A DNA stretch of 64,000 nucleotides from Streptomyces rubrogriseus (GTDB lineage Bacteria > Actinomycetota > Actinomycetes > Streptomycetales > Streptomycetaceae): NCBI RefSeq assembly GCF_027947575.1, contig NZ_CP116256.1:6200001-6264000 (forward strand), given 5' to 3'. Positions 9,363 through 20,141 of this stretch are shown one piece after another. Below the pieces are notes generated by a model that was not told where the DNA came from, did not search any database, and saw only the letters and a program-made list of their open reading frames with translations. Position numbers and translations under genes: made by a program. Position 1 is the stretch's first letter. Each line of letters begins with the position of its first letter.

Positions 9363-10223
9363 ATGACACCCCTTGTGGACCCCAGTCTCAACCGGCGCAA
9401 GCTTCGGCTCGCCCTGCGCAAGGCGCGGGAGCGTGCGGGGCTCAGCCAGCGTGAGGCCGCCGAGCAGGTGGAGTGGTCGCAGTCGAAGCTCATCCGTGTG
9501 GAGACCGGGACGGTGAGTGTGTCCGTCAGCGACCTGCGCGCCCTCCTGGCGCTGTACGACATCACCGAGCCCGGCACGGTGGAGGAGTTGACGGAGGCGG
9601 CCCGGGGCAGCAAGGGGGCCAGTTGGTGGTCGAGCTACCACGACGTCGTTTCACCGCAGTTCGCCCAGTACCTCGGTTACGAGGGCGCCGCGCGTGCCGT
9701 CGACACCTACCACCCCATCGTGATCCCTGGACACCTTCAGACCCGCGCCTACGCGGACGCCCTGCTCGCCGAGCGCGGGCTGGCCGAGGAGCGGGTGCGG
9801 CGCATCGTCGACCTGAGAATGGACCGCCAGCGGCGCATGTTCGACGGCTCGGGCCGTCCGGCGGCCACTTTCGTCCTGGACGAGGCGGCGGTGCGGCGGC
9901 AGGTCGGCGGACGGAGCGTGTTCGCCGAGCAGTTGGCACAGGTCGTCGCCTTCGCCGGACGGGACGAGGTGACCGTCCGCGTGCTGCCGTTCGACACCGG
10001 AGCGCACTACAGCACCCTGGGCAGCTTCGTCCTGCTGCGCTTCCCGGACGACGACGACCTCCTGTACCTGGAACACGCCGCCGGCAGTATGACCGGTGGC
10101 GAGGACCTGGAACTGCTGGCCCGCTACCAGGAGTGCTTCCAGACGCTCATGGAGCGGGCGCTGGACGAGAGCGCGTCCCTCGACTTGATCGATCGCGTCA
10201 AGCAGAGCCTCAAGGCCGGCTAG
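9363..10223 (+). CDS. XRE regulator with DUF5753 (Scr1-type) domain
   Basis: 286 residues from ATG 9363, well placed after GAAGGAG. An N-terminal helix-turn-helix (about residues 12-65; GLSQREAAEQVEWSQSKLIRVE) is followed by a DUF5753 domain that begins near SPQFAQYLGYEGAA. This is one of the largest regulator families in Streptomyces, usually paired with a small DUF397 protein. Such a gene lies nearby on the other strand (10955-11200) rather than directly downstream. An imperfect inverted repeat (GGCT...AGCC) around 9257-9274 could be an operator. Targets are unknown. Confidence 0.88.
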   Translation: MTPLVDPSLNRRKLRLALRKARERAGLSQREAAEQVEWSQSKLIRVETGTVSVSVSDLRALLALYDITEPGTVEELTEAARGSKGASWWSSYHDVVSPQFAQYLGYEGAARAVDTYHPIVIPGHLQTRAYADALLAERGLAEERVRRIVDLRMDRQRRMFDGSGRPAATFVLDEAAVRRQVGGRSVFAEQLAQVVAFAGRDEVTVRVLPFDTGAHYSTLGSFVLLRFPDDDDLLYLEHAAGSMTGGEDLELLARYQECFQTLMERALDESASLDLIDRVKQSLKAG

Positions 10224-10264
10224 ACCCGCGGTACCGGGCTGACAGAGGCAGGGGGAGGACCGGC

Positions 10265-10693
10265 GTGGTCTCCAGGTCGACAATCGATGCTCTGATGGAC
10301 GTGCTGCGAATAGCCTTCGGCTCCGGCATGAACGACGAGGAGCTGAAGGCTCAGGCCATCCAGGACCCTGAGCAGACGAAGCGTCTCATAGCCATCGAGA
10401 CGTCCCGGGCACGCGACAAGAGGAAGCACACCGCACTGCTCGGCGTGCTGGGGCTGCTGGCCCTCGCCATCGTCATGGTGAAGGCGGCGCCCTTCATCGT
10501 GAAGAAGGCCCGTGCCCTCGAACTCCCCTGGTCCGGCGTCGGGACCGCACTGGGCACGTTCGTGATGGGCTCCGCCCTCGCCGGGCTGAGCTGGTGGGTC
10601 AGGCGCAAGCTGGCGGCGCGCGGCTCGGCTACTCCGCGGAACCCGCCCGAGAGTCGTAACGAGGGTGATCAGAACCAAGTAGGGACGGGATAG
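10265..10693 (+). CDS. Small two-helix membrane protein, unknown function
   Basis: 142 residues from GTG 10265, directly after a strong GGGGGAGG site, 41 bases downstream of the XRE gene and so probably co-transcribed. A charged N-terminal half contains an amphipathic segment. Two membrane helices follow (about residues 58-80 and 98-118), then an Arg/Asn-rich tail. Its 3' end overlaps the 3' end of the opposite gene (10629-10916) by 65 bases. I do not recognise the family. Confidence 0.65.
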   Translation: MVSRSTIDALMDVLRIAFGSGMNDEELKAQAIQDPEQTKRLIAIETSRARDKRKHTALLGVLGLLALAIVMVKAAPFIVKKARALELPWSGVGTALGTFVMGSALAGLSWWVRRKLAARGSATPRNPPESRNEGDQNQVGTG

Positions 10694-10916
10694 CCCCGTT
10701 CCCCGCGCGCCACACTCCCGCGCCTACTGCCACCGCGGCCACCACGCTCACCCAGAGGAGCCGTTTGGCGAGTACGCTGTCGACGAGCATGGACGCGACC
10801 GCGGCCGCCAGCGTCGCCACCGCTCCCACGCTCACGGTGAAGGTGAGGACGCCGCCCACGACGACGGCGCTCCGCCTGCCGACCGACCGCCGCCCTTCGG
10901 ATGCCTCGGCATTCAT
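10629..10916 (-). CDS. Small two-helix membrane protein, unknown function
   Basis: 95 residues from ATG 10916, preceded by GGTAGGGGG. Two hydrophobic segments are visible (starting SAVVVGGVLTFTV and LLWVSVVAAVAVG). The upstream Met in frame at 10958 lacks a good binding site. It lies 38 bases downstream of the DUF397 gene on the same strand, so the two may be co-transcribed. The tail-to-tail overlap with the convergent small membrane gene is unusual and lowers confidence in one of them. Confidence 0.5.
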   Translation of the reverse strand: MNAEASEGRRSVGRRSAVVVGGVLTFTVSVGAVATLAAAVASMLVDSVLAKRLLWVSVVAAVAVGAGVWRAGNGAIPSLLGSDHPRYDSRAGSAE

Positions 10917-10954
10917 ATGGCCCCCTACCGCCTGCCGATGGCTGGATAAGAACG

Positions 10955-11200
10955 TCACAGACCGTCCAACTCTCCTTGTGCCACGGCATGCAGGAAGTCA
11001 GTCCAGACGGAGGCGCTGAAGCCCAGTGGTGTGCGCCCGAGTGTCTTGGAGTCGCGTGCCAGCACCCGGCCCTCGCACACGGCGACCTCCACGCACTCGC
11101 TCTCGTTGCCACACACACTGCTCCTGCGCCACAAGGGTCTCCCCTCATGCACTGCCCCAGCCCCCTGCTTCCCCCACATGCCTGGATAGCGCCCCATCAT
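10955..11200 (-). CDS. DUF397 protein
   Basis: 81 residues with the DUF397 signature: WRRSSVCGNESECVEVAV, then a DSK core (ARDSKTLGRTPLGFS) and W..FLHAV at the end. DUF397 proteins are usually encoded beside XRE/DUF5753 regulators and are described as antitoxin-like partners; here the XRE gene is on the opposite strand about 730 bases away. The start is uncertain: ATG 11200 has no clear ribosome site, and a GTG nearer the domain (about 11146) follows GGGGCTGGGG and gives a more usual length of about 63 residues. Confidence 0.75.
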   Translation of the reverse strand: MMGRYPGMWGKQGAGAVHEGRPLWRRSSVCGNESECVEVAVCEGRVLARDSKTLGRTPLGFSASVWTDFLHAVAQGELDGL

Positions 11201-11365
11201 GTTAGTGGACGAGTGTGCACTGTCGCAGGCGAGTGCCCGAATCCCCTCCCGGCAAGCCCCTGCGGCATTCCGTCGTCACCGAATCCATCACTGAAAGTCA
11301 TCGAACGACCAGTTTAGGTGACGCAGTTCGGCGGTGGCCATACGGGAACCAGCCGGGTGGTACGG

Positions 11366-11406
11366 CACGGGCCGCGCCCTCCGAAGGACGGTGGACACGG
11401 CCCGTG
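11366..11406 (-). terminator. Possible terminator after aconitase
   Basis: A 9-bp inverted repeat (CACGGGCCG at 11366-11374 with CGGCCCGTG at 11398-11406) has a 23-base loop and lies just past the aconitase stop. The loop is long, so the call is tentative. Confidence 0.4.
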
Positions 11407-11416
11407 GAACAGCCGT

Positions 11417-14149
<2,733 letters not shown>

Positions 14150-14201
14150 TCATGTGCGCGTACCACCGCATCCTGCCGCCACGCCCTGTTGGCCGATCCG
14201 C

Positions 14202-14220
14202 TAAGGTAAGGCTAAGTTAG
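14202..14220 (-). promoter_or_regulatory. Iron box (DtxR/DmdR1-type) upstream of aconitase
   Basis: TAAGGTAAGGCTAAGTTAG matches the DtxR/DmdR consensus TWAGGTWAGSCTWACCTWA at 16 of 19 positions. A second half-site (TTAGGTAACC) overlaps its right end at 14217-14226. It lies 68 to 86 bases upstream of the GTG start. DtxR-family repressors bind such boxes with Fe2+; aconitase is an iron-sulfur enzyme. Binding is inferred from the match only. Confidence 0.6.
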
Positions 14221-14275
14221 GTAACCCTTACCGCCAGACCGACAGCGGCGCGCGACTGCGGCACGCCTCGGCAGA

Positions 14276-14293
14276 TATCTCGATGTCGAGATA
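14276..14293. promoter_or_regulatory. 18-bp palindrome, possible TamR (MarR-family) operator of aconitase
   Basis: TATCTCGATGTCGAGATA has perfect 8-bp arms around a 2-base centre, about 145 bases upstream of the aconitase start. In S. coelicolor the MarR-family protein TamR is reported to control the aconitase gene in response to citrate and aconitate, and MarR operators have this size. The link to TamR is by recollection of target and site form. Confidence 0.5.
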
Positions 14294-14439
14294 ACTCTAG
14301 TACATGGGGGCGGTCCGGTCATGTCCGGGCGCTGTGTGGCGTGCGCCCTACTCCGGGTGACCCGTGCGGCCATCACTACGCCGAACGGGGGTATCCGATG
14401 CGTGCCGGACCGACCCGGCGCGACACGGAAGGGGGCACG

Positions 14440-14637
14440 ATGCCGCTCACGTTCCGCAAGAGTTTCCGGATCCTCCCCGGAGTGCGGCTGAACATCAACA
14501 AACGCTCGTGGTCCATCACGACCGGTGGCAGCAGCGGCCCGCGCCACACCCGCAGCAGTACCGGACGCCGTACGACATCGATGGATTTGCCGGGACCTTT
14601 CGGGTGGCGTCGCACGACGACGAGCAGGCGCCGCTGA
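14440..14637 (+). CDS. DUF4236 small protein
   Basis: 65 residues from ATG 14440 after GGAAGGGGG. It shows the DUF4236 signature FRKSFRILPGVRLNIN and the Arg/Ser-rich SGPRHTRSSTGRRTTS region, ending in a basic tail. The family is widespread in bacteria and often in or near phage or plasmid genes; function unknown. It lies divergently from aconitase, 86 bases upstream of the MurA-like gene. Confidence 0.85.
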   Translation: MPLTFRKSFRILPGVRLNINKRSWSITTGGSSGPRHTRSSTGRRTTSMDLPGPFGWRRTTTSRRR

Positions 14638-14695
14638 GGCGTGACCGGGGGTTACTTGACGTCACGTCACCCGAACGGACCCCCCGAGAGGTGCG

Positions 14696-14711
14696 ATCTC
14701 ATATCTGAGAT
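14696..14711. promoter_or_regulatory. Inverted repeat in front of the XRE-MurA-like gene
   Basis: ATCTCA-N4-TGAGAT ends 12 bases before the ATG at 14724. Because the protein has its own XRE DNA-binding domain, this is a natural candidate for autoregulation. There is no clear ribosome site between the repeat and the ATG, so the mRNA may have a very short leader. Confidence 0.5.
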
Positions 14712-14723
14712 AGCCTCGACCTC

Positions 14724-16253
14724 ATGGCAGACGACTACCTCGTACGCATCGGCCGACTCATCCGTGACGCCCGGCAGCACCGCGGCTGGACGCAGTCACA
14801 GCTCGCGGAGGCGCTCAACACCAGTCAGAGCGCCGTCAACCGCATCGAGCGCGGCAACCAGAACATCAGCCTTGAGATGATCGCCCGGATCGGCGAAGCG
14901 CTGGACAGCGAAATCGTCTCCCTGGGCTACGCGGGACCGATGCATCTGCGTGTCGTCGGCGGCCGTCGCCTGTCCGGCGCCATCGACGTCAAGACCAGCA
15001 AGAACGCCTGCGTGGCCCTGCTGTGCGCCTCGCTGCTCAACAAGGGGCGCACGGTGCTGCGCCGGGTCGCCCGCATCGAGGAGGTCTACCGCCTCCTGGA
15101 GGTGCTCAACTCCATCGGCGTGCGCACCCGCTGGATCAACGACGGCACCGACCTGGAGATCGTGCCGCCGGCCGAGCTGGACATGGAGGCCATCGACGCC
15201 GAGGCCGCCGTCCGCACCCGCTCGATCATCATGTTCCTCGGCCCGCTGCTGCACCGCATGGAGCGCTTCCGGCTCCCCTACGCCGGCGGCTGCGACCTCG
15301 GCACCCGGACCATCGAGCCGCACATGATCGCGCTGCGCCGGTTCGGCCTGGACGTCGCCGCGACCGAGGGCCACTACCACGCGGTGGTCGACCGCACGGT
15401 GCGCCCGGACCGCCCGATCGTCCTGACCGAGCGCGGCGACACGGTGACGGAGAACGCCCTCCTGGCCGCCGCCCGCCACGACGGCGTCACCGTCATCCGC
15501 AACGCCTCGTCCAACTACATGGTCCAGGACCTCTGCTTCTTCCTGGAGGCCCTGGGCGTCCGCGTCGAAGGCATCGGCACCACCACCCTCACCGTCCACG
15601 GCATGCCGGTCATCGACGCCGACGTGGACTACTCCCCCTCAGAGGACCCGGTCGAGGCGATGAGCCTGCTGGCCGCCGCCGTGGTCACGGAGTCGGAGCT
15701 GACGGTGCGCCGGGTCCCGATCGAGTTCCTGGAGATCGAGCTGGCGGTCCTGGAGGAGATGGGCCTCGACCACGACCGCACCCCGGAGTACTTCGCCGAC
15801 AACGGCCGCACCCGCCTGGTGGACCTGACGGTGCGCCCCTCCAAGCTCGAAGCGCCGATCGACAAGATCCACCCCATGCCCTTCCCGGGCCTGAACATCG
15901 ACAACGTCCCCTTCTTCGCGGCCATCGCGGCCTCGGCGCAGGGCCAGACCCTCATCCACGACTGGGTCTACGACAACCGCGCCATCTATCTCACGGACCT
16001 GAACCGCCTGGGCGGCCGCCTCCAGCTCCTGGACCCGCACCGCGTCCTGGTCGAGGGCCCCACCCGCTGGCGCGCCGCCGAGATGATGTGCCCGCCGGCC
16101 CTGCGCCCCGCGGTCGTCGTCCTCCTGGCGATGATGGCCGCCGAGGGCACGTCGGTACTGCGCAACGTCTACGTCATCAACCGCGGTTACGAGGACCTCG
16201 CGGAGCGGCTGAACTCGATCGGGGCGCAGATCGAGATCTTCCGGGACATCTGA
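14724..16253 (+). CDS. XRE DNA-binding domain fused to MurA-like enolpyruvyltransferase
   Basis: 509 residues. Residues 1-62 are an XRE helix-turn-helix (GWTQSQLAEALNTSQSAVNRIERG). Residues about 72-505 are an EPSP-synthase/MurA fold. MurA transfers enolpyruvate to UDP-GlcNAc in the first committed peptidoglycan step. Active-site features remain: Lys93-Asn94 (SKNA), the catalytic-loop Cys190 in GGCDLGTR with Arg195, and an Asp in the FPGLNIDN segment in place of the usual FPTD. It may be a redundant MurA, or an enzyme-derived regulator sensing UDP-GlcNAc or PEP. A homologue lies beside aconitase in S. coelicolor (SCO5998, recollection), so this is a conserved protein rather than a chance fusion. 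Confidence 0.85.
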   Translation: MADDYLVRIGRLIRDARQHRGWTQSQLAEALNTSQSAVNRIERGNQNISLEMIARIGEALDSEIVSLGYAGPMHLRVVGGRRLSGAIDVKTSKNACVALLCASLLNKGRTVLRRVARIEEVYRLLEVLNSIGVRTRWINDGTDLEIVPPAELDMEAIDAEAAVRTRSIIMFLGPLLHRMERFRLPYAGGCDLGTRTIEPHMIALRRFGLDVAATEGHYHAVVDRTVRPDRPIVLTERGDTVTENALLAAARHDGVTVIRNASSNYMVQDLCFFLEALGVRVEGIGTTTLTVHGMPVIDADVDYSPSEDPVEAMSLLAAAVVTESELTVRRVPIEFLEIELAVLEEMGLDHDRTPEYFADNGRTRLVDLTVRPSKLEAPIDKIHPMPFPGLNIDNVPFFAAIAASAQGQTLIHDWVYDNRAIYLTDLNRLGGRLQLLDPHRVLVEGPTRWRAAEMMCPPALRPAVVVLLAMMAAEGTSVLRNVYVINRGYEDLAERLNSIGAQIEIFRDI

Positions 16254-16275
16254 AAGCACCAGGGAAAGTCGACGT

Positions 16276-16319
16276 GAATTCCCTCCTGGCCTGTACTCGT
16301 GCTAGCCAGGAGGGGATTC
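16276..16319 (+). terminator. Hairpin after the MurA-like gene, at the edge of the accessory region
   Basis: Fifteen-base arms (16276-16290 with 16305-16319, one G/T mismatch) enclose a 14-base loop, 23 bases past the stop codon. It fits a terminator. The long loop and its position where conserved gene order ends also allow it to be an insertion boundary. Confidence 0.6.
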
Positions 16320-16557
16320 CGCCGAAGGACCGACGCCGAAGCCGTCGCCGCCTACGGGCTTGACGACGCCACCATCACCGCTCTGCACTCCTGGGCCCTG
16401 GAGCGGGCGGACGTCCTCGCGGCCCGCTTCATCGATGTCGCGGCGGTCTGCAGCTCGACCAGATCGGCGGGCCGGGCAGTCTCGGACGGGGCGTCGGCCG
16501 ATGCAGGCGACCTTCGTCGCAGTGGACGGTCCAGCACCGCCGCAGTGCTGGCGGGGC
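16320..16557. other. Non-coding or decayed stretch between the MurA-like and NACHT genes
   Basis: No complete gene is seen. A short open stretch on the plus strand (about 16320-16440, reading AYGLDDATITALHSWALERA) has coding-like composition but no start, ribosome site or recognisable family, and may be a gene relic. Confidence 0.4.
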
Positions 16558-19143
16558 CTAATTGGTGGCTCTGCGCGGGCTGCCCAGGTTCTCCTCCAGG
16601 AAGCGGCCCAGGGTGTCGTCCACCTTCTTCTCGGCGGCCAGCTGGTGGCAGGCCTGCCGGCCGCTGCTGGTGGCGCTGATCATCTCGCTGCGCCCGCCCT
16701 TGACGGTCAGGTAGTCGCAGCCGAAGAGGTACTCCAAGAACTTGCGGGCCAGCGGCACGTTCCGTTCGGCGGCGCCTCGCTGCTGGACCCCACGGCGCTG
16801 GTGCTGCGCCCCGTCGGCGAGGACCTTGCAGATCTTCTGGACGACCTCGAAGTCGGGGTTGGTGGCGAACACGTAGTACGGGTTGACGTCGTCGGTGATC
16901 GCGCCCTGCGCCCGCAGGTGGCCGACGAGGTGCTCGCCGGTGATGATCTGGGTGCCTCGGGAGGTCTTGATTACGGCGGTCGAGTCCCGGTCCAGGTCGG
17001 TGAAGTCGGCCTCGGCGCACTGGAGGCCCGTGATGTCGCAGTCCATGATGAGGGCACGCTTGAACGAGGCTCCGTCGGCCACCGCCTGGGACAGATTGCA
17101 CGCCTCGAAGATCGAGTCGGAGAAGTTGGAGCGCTCGATCCGGGCCCCTCGGAAGGAGACCCCCGACAGTTCGGTCTCGGAGGCGTTCAGCCGGTGCAGG
17201 CCCGAGGACCGGGCGTCGGCGGAGAAGTCGACCTGGTGCAGCCGGGACTTGGAGATGTCCAAACCGGGGCCAACGATCCGGGCGAGAATGTCCCGCTTGT
17301 CTTCGGTGGCGGGGACGTTCTGAAGGAGAGCGGGCCACAGCAGCGTCAGGATGCGGTCCAGGCTCTTGCTGTAGCTGCGGTTGGGCCAGCCCATGGCGAG
17401 TTGCGCGAGGGAGCCTTCCAGGACGTCCTTCGGCATCGACCGGGCGAAGGTCAGCATCGCGTCGGTGAGCTGGATCTGCCGGGGCAGCGAGCGGCCCGCC
17501 TGGTGCTCGCTGACCATGAAGGTGAGGGCGAGGTACTCGCGCAGGGAGTTGTGCGAGAACTGCCAGGCGTACTCGCCGGGTTCACGAGAGCGGGTGAGCG
17601 TTGAGGAGGAGCGCAGGTCGTCGAAGAGGGCGTCGGCAGCGTCGGCGGCGTCGGCGGCCCGCTGTTTGGCGAGATAGCCGGGGAAGCGCTCCTCGATGAG
17701 TTCCCGGAATGCGGCCTCGCGGATCGACCGGCGACTCTCAGAGGAGAGCCGAACCGCGAGATACCGGAGGAACTCGAGGCGGTCCGACGGGGGAAGGTTC
17801 TTCACCCGGGCCCAGTCGCGCAGCATCAGCTTGTTGATGATCAGCTCGTAGATCTGCCACTCGGTGAGCTTGCCGCCGCTGCCGCTGGCCTCGTCGCGCT
17901 TGAGTTCCTCGACGACGTCCAAGAGATAGCTGACGATGACGGGTTTACCGCCGAGGGAGTGCTCGCGGGTGCTCTCGGGGCGGAAGACCCGGCTGAGGAT
18001 GCCGGTGACCGCCTTCTCACCCGCGGGATCGTCCCCGAGGCGCTTCTTCACCAGATGGAACGTCTGGTCCGGACTGAGGTCGCGCAATTGCCGCTCGGCG
18101 CGCTGAATGACGAACTGCTCCAGCATCCGGTCGACCTGCTGCTCCTGTTGCAGGACCTCCTTGTCGAGGGCGGCGGCGCCGATCTCGGACCGGGTGTCGA
18201 GGTTCCGGTAGAGCACCTCGAAGACCTGGAGCTCCTCGGCCTCGGTGAAGTAGTTGGGCCGACTGGTGAGGATACCCCGCACGCCGTCGCCGGAGAGTTC
18301 GGTAAGCGCCTCCAAACAAGCTCTGCGTTCCCGCGCGTTGAGGAACTGGGCCATCTCGTCGTAGCCGTCGAGGATGAGCATGACGCGCCCGTTGGCGATC
18401 ATGGACTCAACGAAGCTGATGTTGAGGTGGCCCAGTTCGTTGCGGTCGAGGAAGTGGTGGAGCAGGCCGCGGGCGTCGAACTGGCGGCTGAAGTCTCTGA
18501 GTTCCACCCGGAACGGCAGCCTGGCCAGCCGGCCTTCGCGGTAGTCGCTCATCCAGCGACGCTGGAGGACCCTGGTGAGGGCGGTCTTCCCCGTGCCGTA
18601 CTCGCCGACGACCACCACCCAGCGGGACGGTTCGGCCTCGTCGCCCACCCAGCGAGTCAGCCATTCGGTGGCGCGGTGCACTCCCTCGTCGTCGTCGAAA
18701 TCGGGTTCCTCGTAGACCTCGTCCAGATCACGCAGGGAATCGGCGAAGTCACCGTCCCCCAGGACGTGCTCGATATACGGGTCGGTGCGCTCGAACTGCC
18801 GGAAAAGTTCCTGGAAGGTGTAGACCAGAATTCCTTCCATTTTCGCATGGTCGCGCGCTTCGTCGGTGAATCCACCTGACGAAACGAGAACCTGTTGCGA
18901 ACCGAGCACCTGTTTCCGCGCCAGGGCCAGTTTCGCTATCAGCCCCTCATGCCTGACCATGTTCACGTGGTCGATCGTGACTTCGATGAATACCTTTTGC
19001 TCGACCAGTCCCGCCATCTGTTTCGCAAGGAGCGGGAACCTCACGTCCTGGACGGTGACGTCCTCCGTGACCGAGTAGCCGTTCGACTCGAAGAGCCAAG
19101 CCACCGCGCGGGGCAAGGTCTGCTCGGTATAAGTGAAGTCCAC
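16558..19143 (-). CDS. NACHT NTPase with N-terminal Mrr-like domain and pentapeptide-like region, predicted antiviral protein
   Basis: 861 residues. Residues 1-120 resemble a restriction-endonuclease-like (Mrr) fold, with D33 and E54 in the expected places but Thr56 where the catalytic Lys of E-x-K is expected. NACHT: Walker A GEYGTGKT (180-187), Walker B MLILDGYDE (about 255-263), then a helical region. Residues about 640-720 hold pentapeptide-like A/N-x-F segments (SGVSFRGARIERSNFSDSIF), and a winged-helix-like end follows. Bacterial NACHT proteins of the STAND class detect phage products and trigger an effector. The gene is divergent from a nucleotide-processing/SLATT pair with a 184-base shared promoter region. 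The phage trigger is unknown, and the effector domain may be catalytically dead. Confidence 0.85.
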   Translation of the reverse strand: MDFTYTEQTLPRAVAWLFESNGYSVTEDVTVQDVRFPLLAKQMAGLVEQKVFIEVTIDHVNMVRHEGLIAKLALARKQVLGSQQVLVSSGGFTDEARDHAKMEGILVYTFQELFRQFERTDPYIEHVLGDGDFADSLRDLDEVYEEPDFDDDEGVHRATEWLTRWVGDEAEPSRWVVVVGEYGTGKTALTRVLQRRWMSDYREGRLARLPFRVELRDFSRQFDARGLLHHFLDRNELGHLNISFVESMIANGRVMLILDGYDEMAQFLNARERRACLEALTELSGDGVRGILTSRPNYFTEAEELQVFEVLYRNLDTRSEIGAAALDKEVLQQEQQVDRMLEQFVIQRAERQLRDLSPDQTFHLVKKRLGDDPAGEKAVTGILSRVFRPESTREHSLGGKPVIVSYLLDVVEELKRDEASGSGGKLTEWQIYELIINKLMLRDWARVKNLPPSDRLEFLRYLAVRLSSESRRSIREAAFRELIEERFPGYLAKQRAADAADAADALFDDLRSSSTLTRSREPGEYAWQFSHNSLREYLALTFMVSEHQAGRSLPRQIQLTDAMLTFARSMPKDVLEGSLAQLAMGWPNRSYSKSLDRILTLLWPALLQNVPATEDKRDILARIVGPGLDISKSRLHQVDFSADARSSGLHRLNASETELSGVSFRGARIERSNFSDSIFEACNLSQAVADGASFKRALIMDCDITGLQCAEADFTDLDRDSTAVIKTSRGTQIITGEHLVGHLRAQGAITDDVNPYYVFATNPDFEVVQKICKVLADGAQHQRRGVQQRGAAERNVPLARKFLEYLFGCDYLTVKGGRSEMISATSSGRQACHQLAAEKKVDDTLGRFLEENLGSPRRATN

Positions 19144-19223
19144 TGATCAACCCCCCGATTCCGTGCACCTTCACCTGTCAGCATAGTGGTCCGCGGGGGG
19201 TCCGTCTGCGTGTAGCACCGAAG

Positions 19224-19229
19224 TATAAT
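19224..19229 (+). promoter_or_regulatory. Consensus -10 box of the DRHyd-SLATT operon
   Basis: TATAAT lies 99 bases upstream of the ATG at 19328, in a locally AT-richer patch of the divergent intergenic region. A perfect -10 is rare in this GC-rich DNA. No good TTGACA lies 16-18 bases upstream, so an activator or extended contacts may be needed. Confidence 0.5.
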
Positions 19230-19327
19230 TCACCCCAAATCGACCTGATTCCCCATCAGGCGTGACGAACATCCGAAGAGCGCGACGCCATATACTGCCG
19301 CTGCCCACTTCATGGCCTGGGGGGAAC

Positions 19328-20089
19328 ATGGAAACGCCAGCCGCGACCCACCGCTGTTTCTACATAGCGCCGATCGGAGCGACGGGATCGGACATCCGGC
19401 GACGCAGCGACCAGATTCTCCGGCACATCGTAAAACCGGCCGCCCTGGAATGCGGATATCAGGCGACCAGGGCCGACGAGATCGACTCCTCGGGACTGAT
19501 CAGCACTCAGGTCCTCGAGCGGATTCTCGGCGACGGACTGGTGATCGCCGATCTGACCGACCAGAACCCGAACGTCTTCTACGAACTCGCGGTGCGGCAT
19601 ACCACCGGGAAGCCCTTCATCCAGATCATCTCCGAGGGCCAGACCATTCCGTTCGACGTACAGGGTCTGCGGACCATCGAACTGGACCACCGGGATCTGG
19701 ACAGCGCCGCGGAGGCCCGGGAGGCGATCGTCCGGGCGATCAAGGCCGTCGAGGCGGGGGAGGCTGTGAACACACCCATGACGTACACGATGGATCTCGC
19801 CGAACTCCGCGGCTCGGGCAAGGCGGAGGAACGCGGCGTCGCGGACATCCTCGAGGTGGTCAAGGGCATCCAGCGGCAGCTCAGCCGACCCGCCAACGAG
19901 ACCTCAGCGCGGCACGACCTGGCCCTCCTCCAGAACATCATCGGGATGTGGGTCCAGCAGGGCCACCTCCAGCGGGACAGCCTGATGGTCCTCATGGGCG
20001 AGATGAAGTCGAAGAACGGCTCCGCCTGGCTCCAGGACTTGATGCACAGCACCTTCCCGGGGACCACGGCCCCGGCGCAGGACGCTTGA
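19328..20089 (+). CDS. Nucleoside deoxyribosyltransferase-like / SLOG-type Rossmannoid protein of a conflict system
   Basis: 253 residues from ATG 19328, directly after GGGGGGAAC. Residues about 10-140 form a Rossmann-like domain of the nucleoside 2-deoxyribosyltransferase group: FYIAPIG opening, then IVKPAALECGY, then DGLVIADLTDQNPNVFYELAVRH with the Asp and Glu typical of N-glycosidase active sites. The C-terminal 110 residues are helical. These DRHyd/SLOG-superfamily domains sense or process nucleotides and are found with SLATT effectors in predicted nucleotide-driven immunity. The next gene, 53 bases downstream, encodes such an effector. The substrate is unknown. Confidence 0.8.
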   Translation: METPAATHRCFYIAPIGATGSDIRRRSDQILRHIVKPAALECGYQATRADEIDSSGLISTQVLERILGDGLVIADLTDQNPNVFYELAVRHTTGKPFIQIISEGQTIPFDVQGLRTIELDHRDLDSAAEAREAIVRAIKAVEAGEAVNTPMTYTMDLAELRGSGKAEERGVADILEVVKGIQRQLSRPANETSARHDLALLQNIIGMWVQQGHLQRDSLMVLMGEMKSKNGSAWLQDLMHSTFPGTTAPAQDA

Positions 20090-20141
20090 GCAGCCCCCGC
20101 GCACCTCCCCACGTTCGTACCGCAGAAGAGAAGAGAGTGCC

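Noticed and set aside
16299..16679. Plus-strand open frame after the MurA-like gene
   Set aside because: It starts inside the hairpin, runs antisense into the NACHT gene end, and has no ribosome site or family; at most its first part is a relic.
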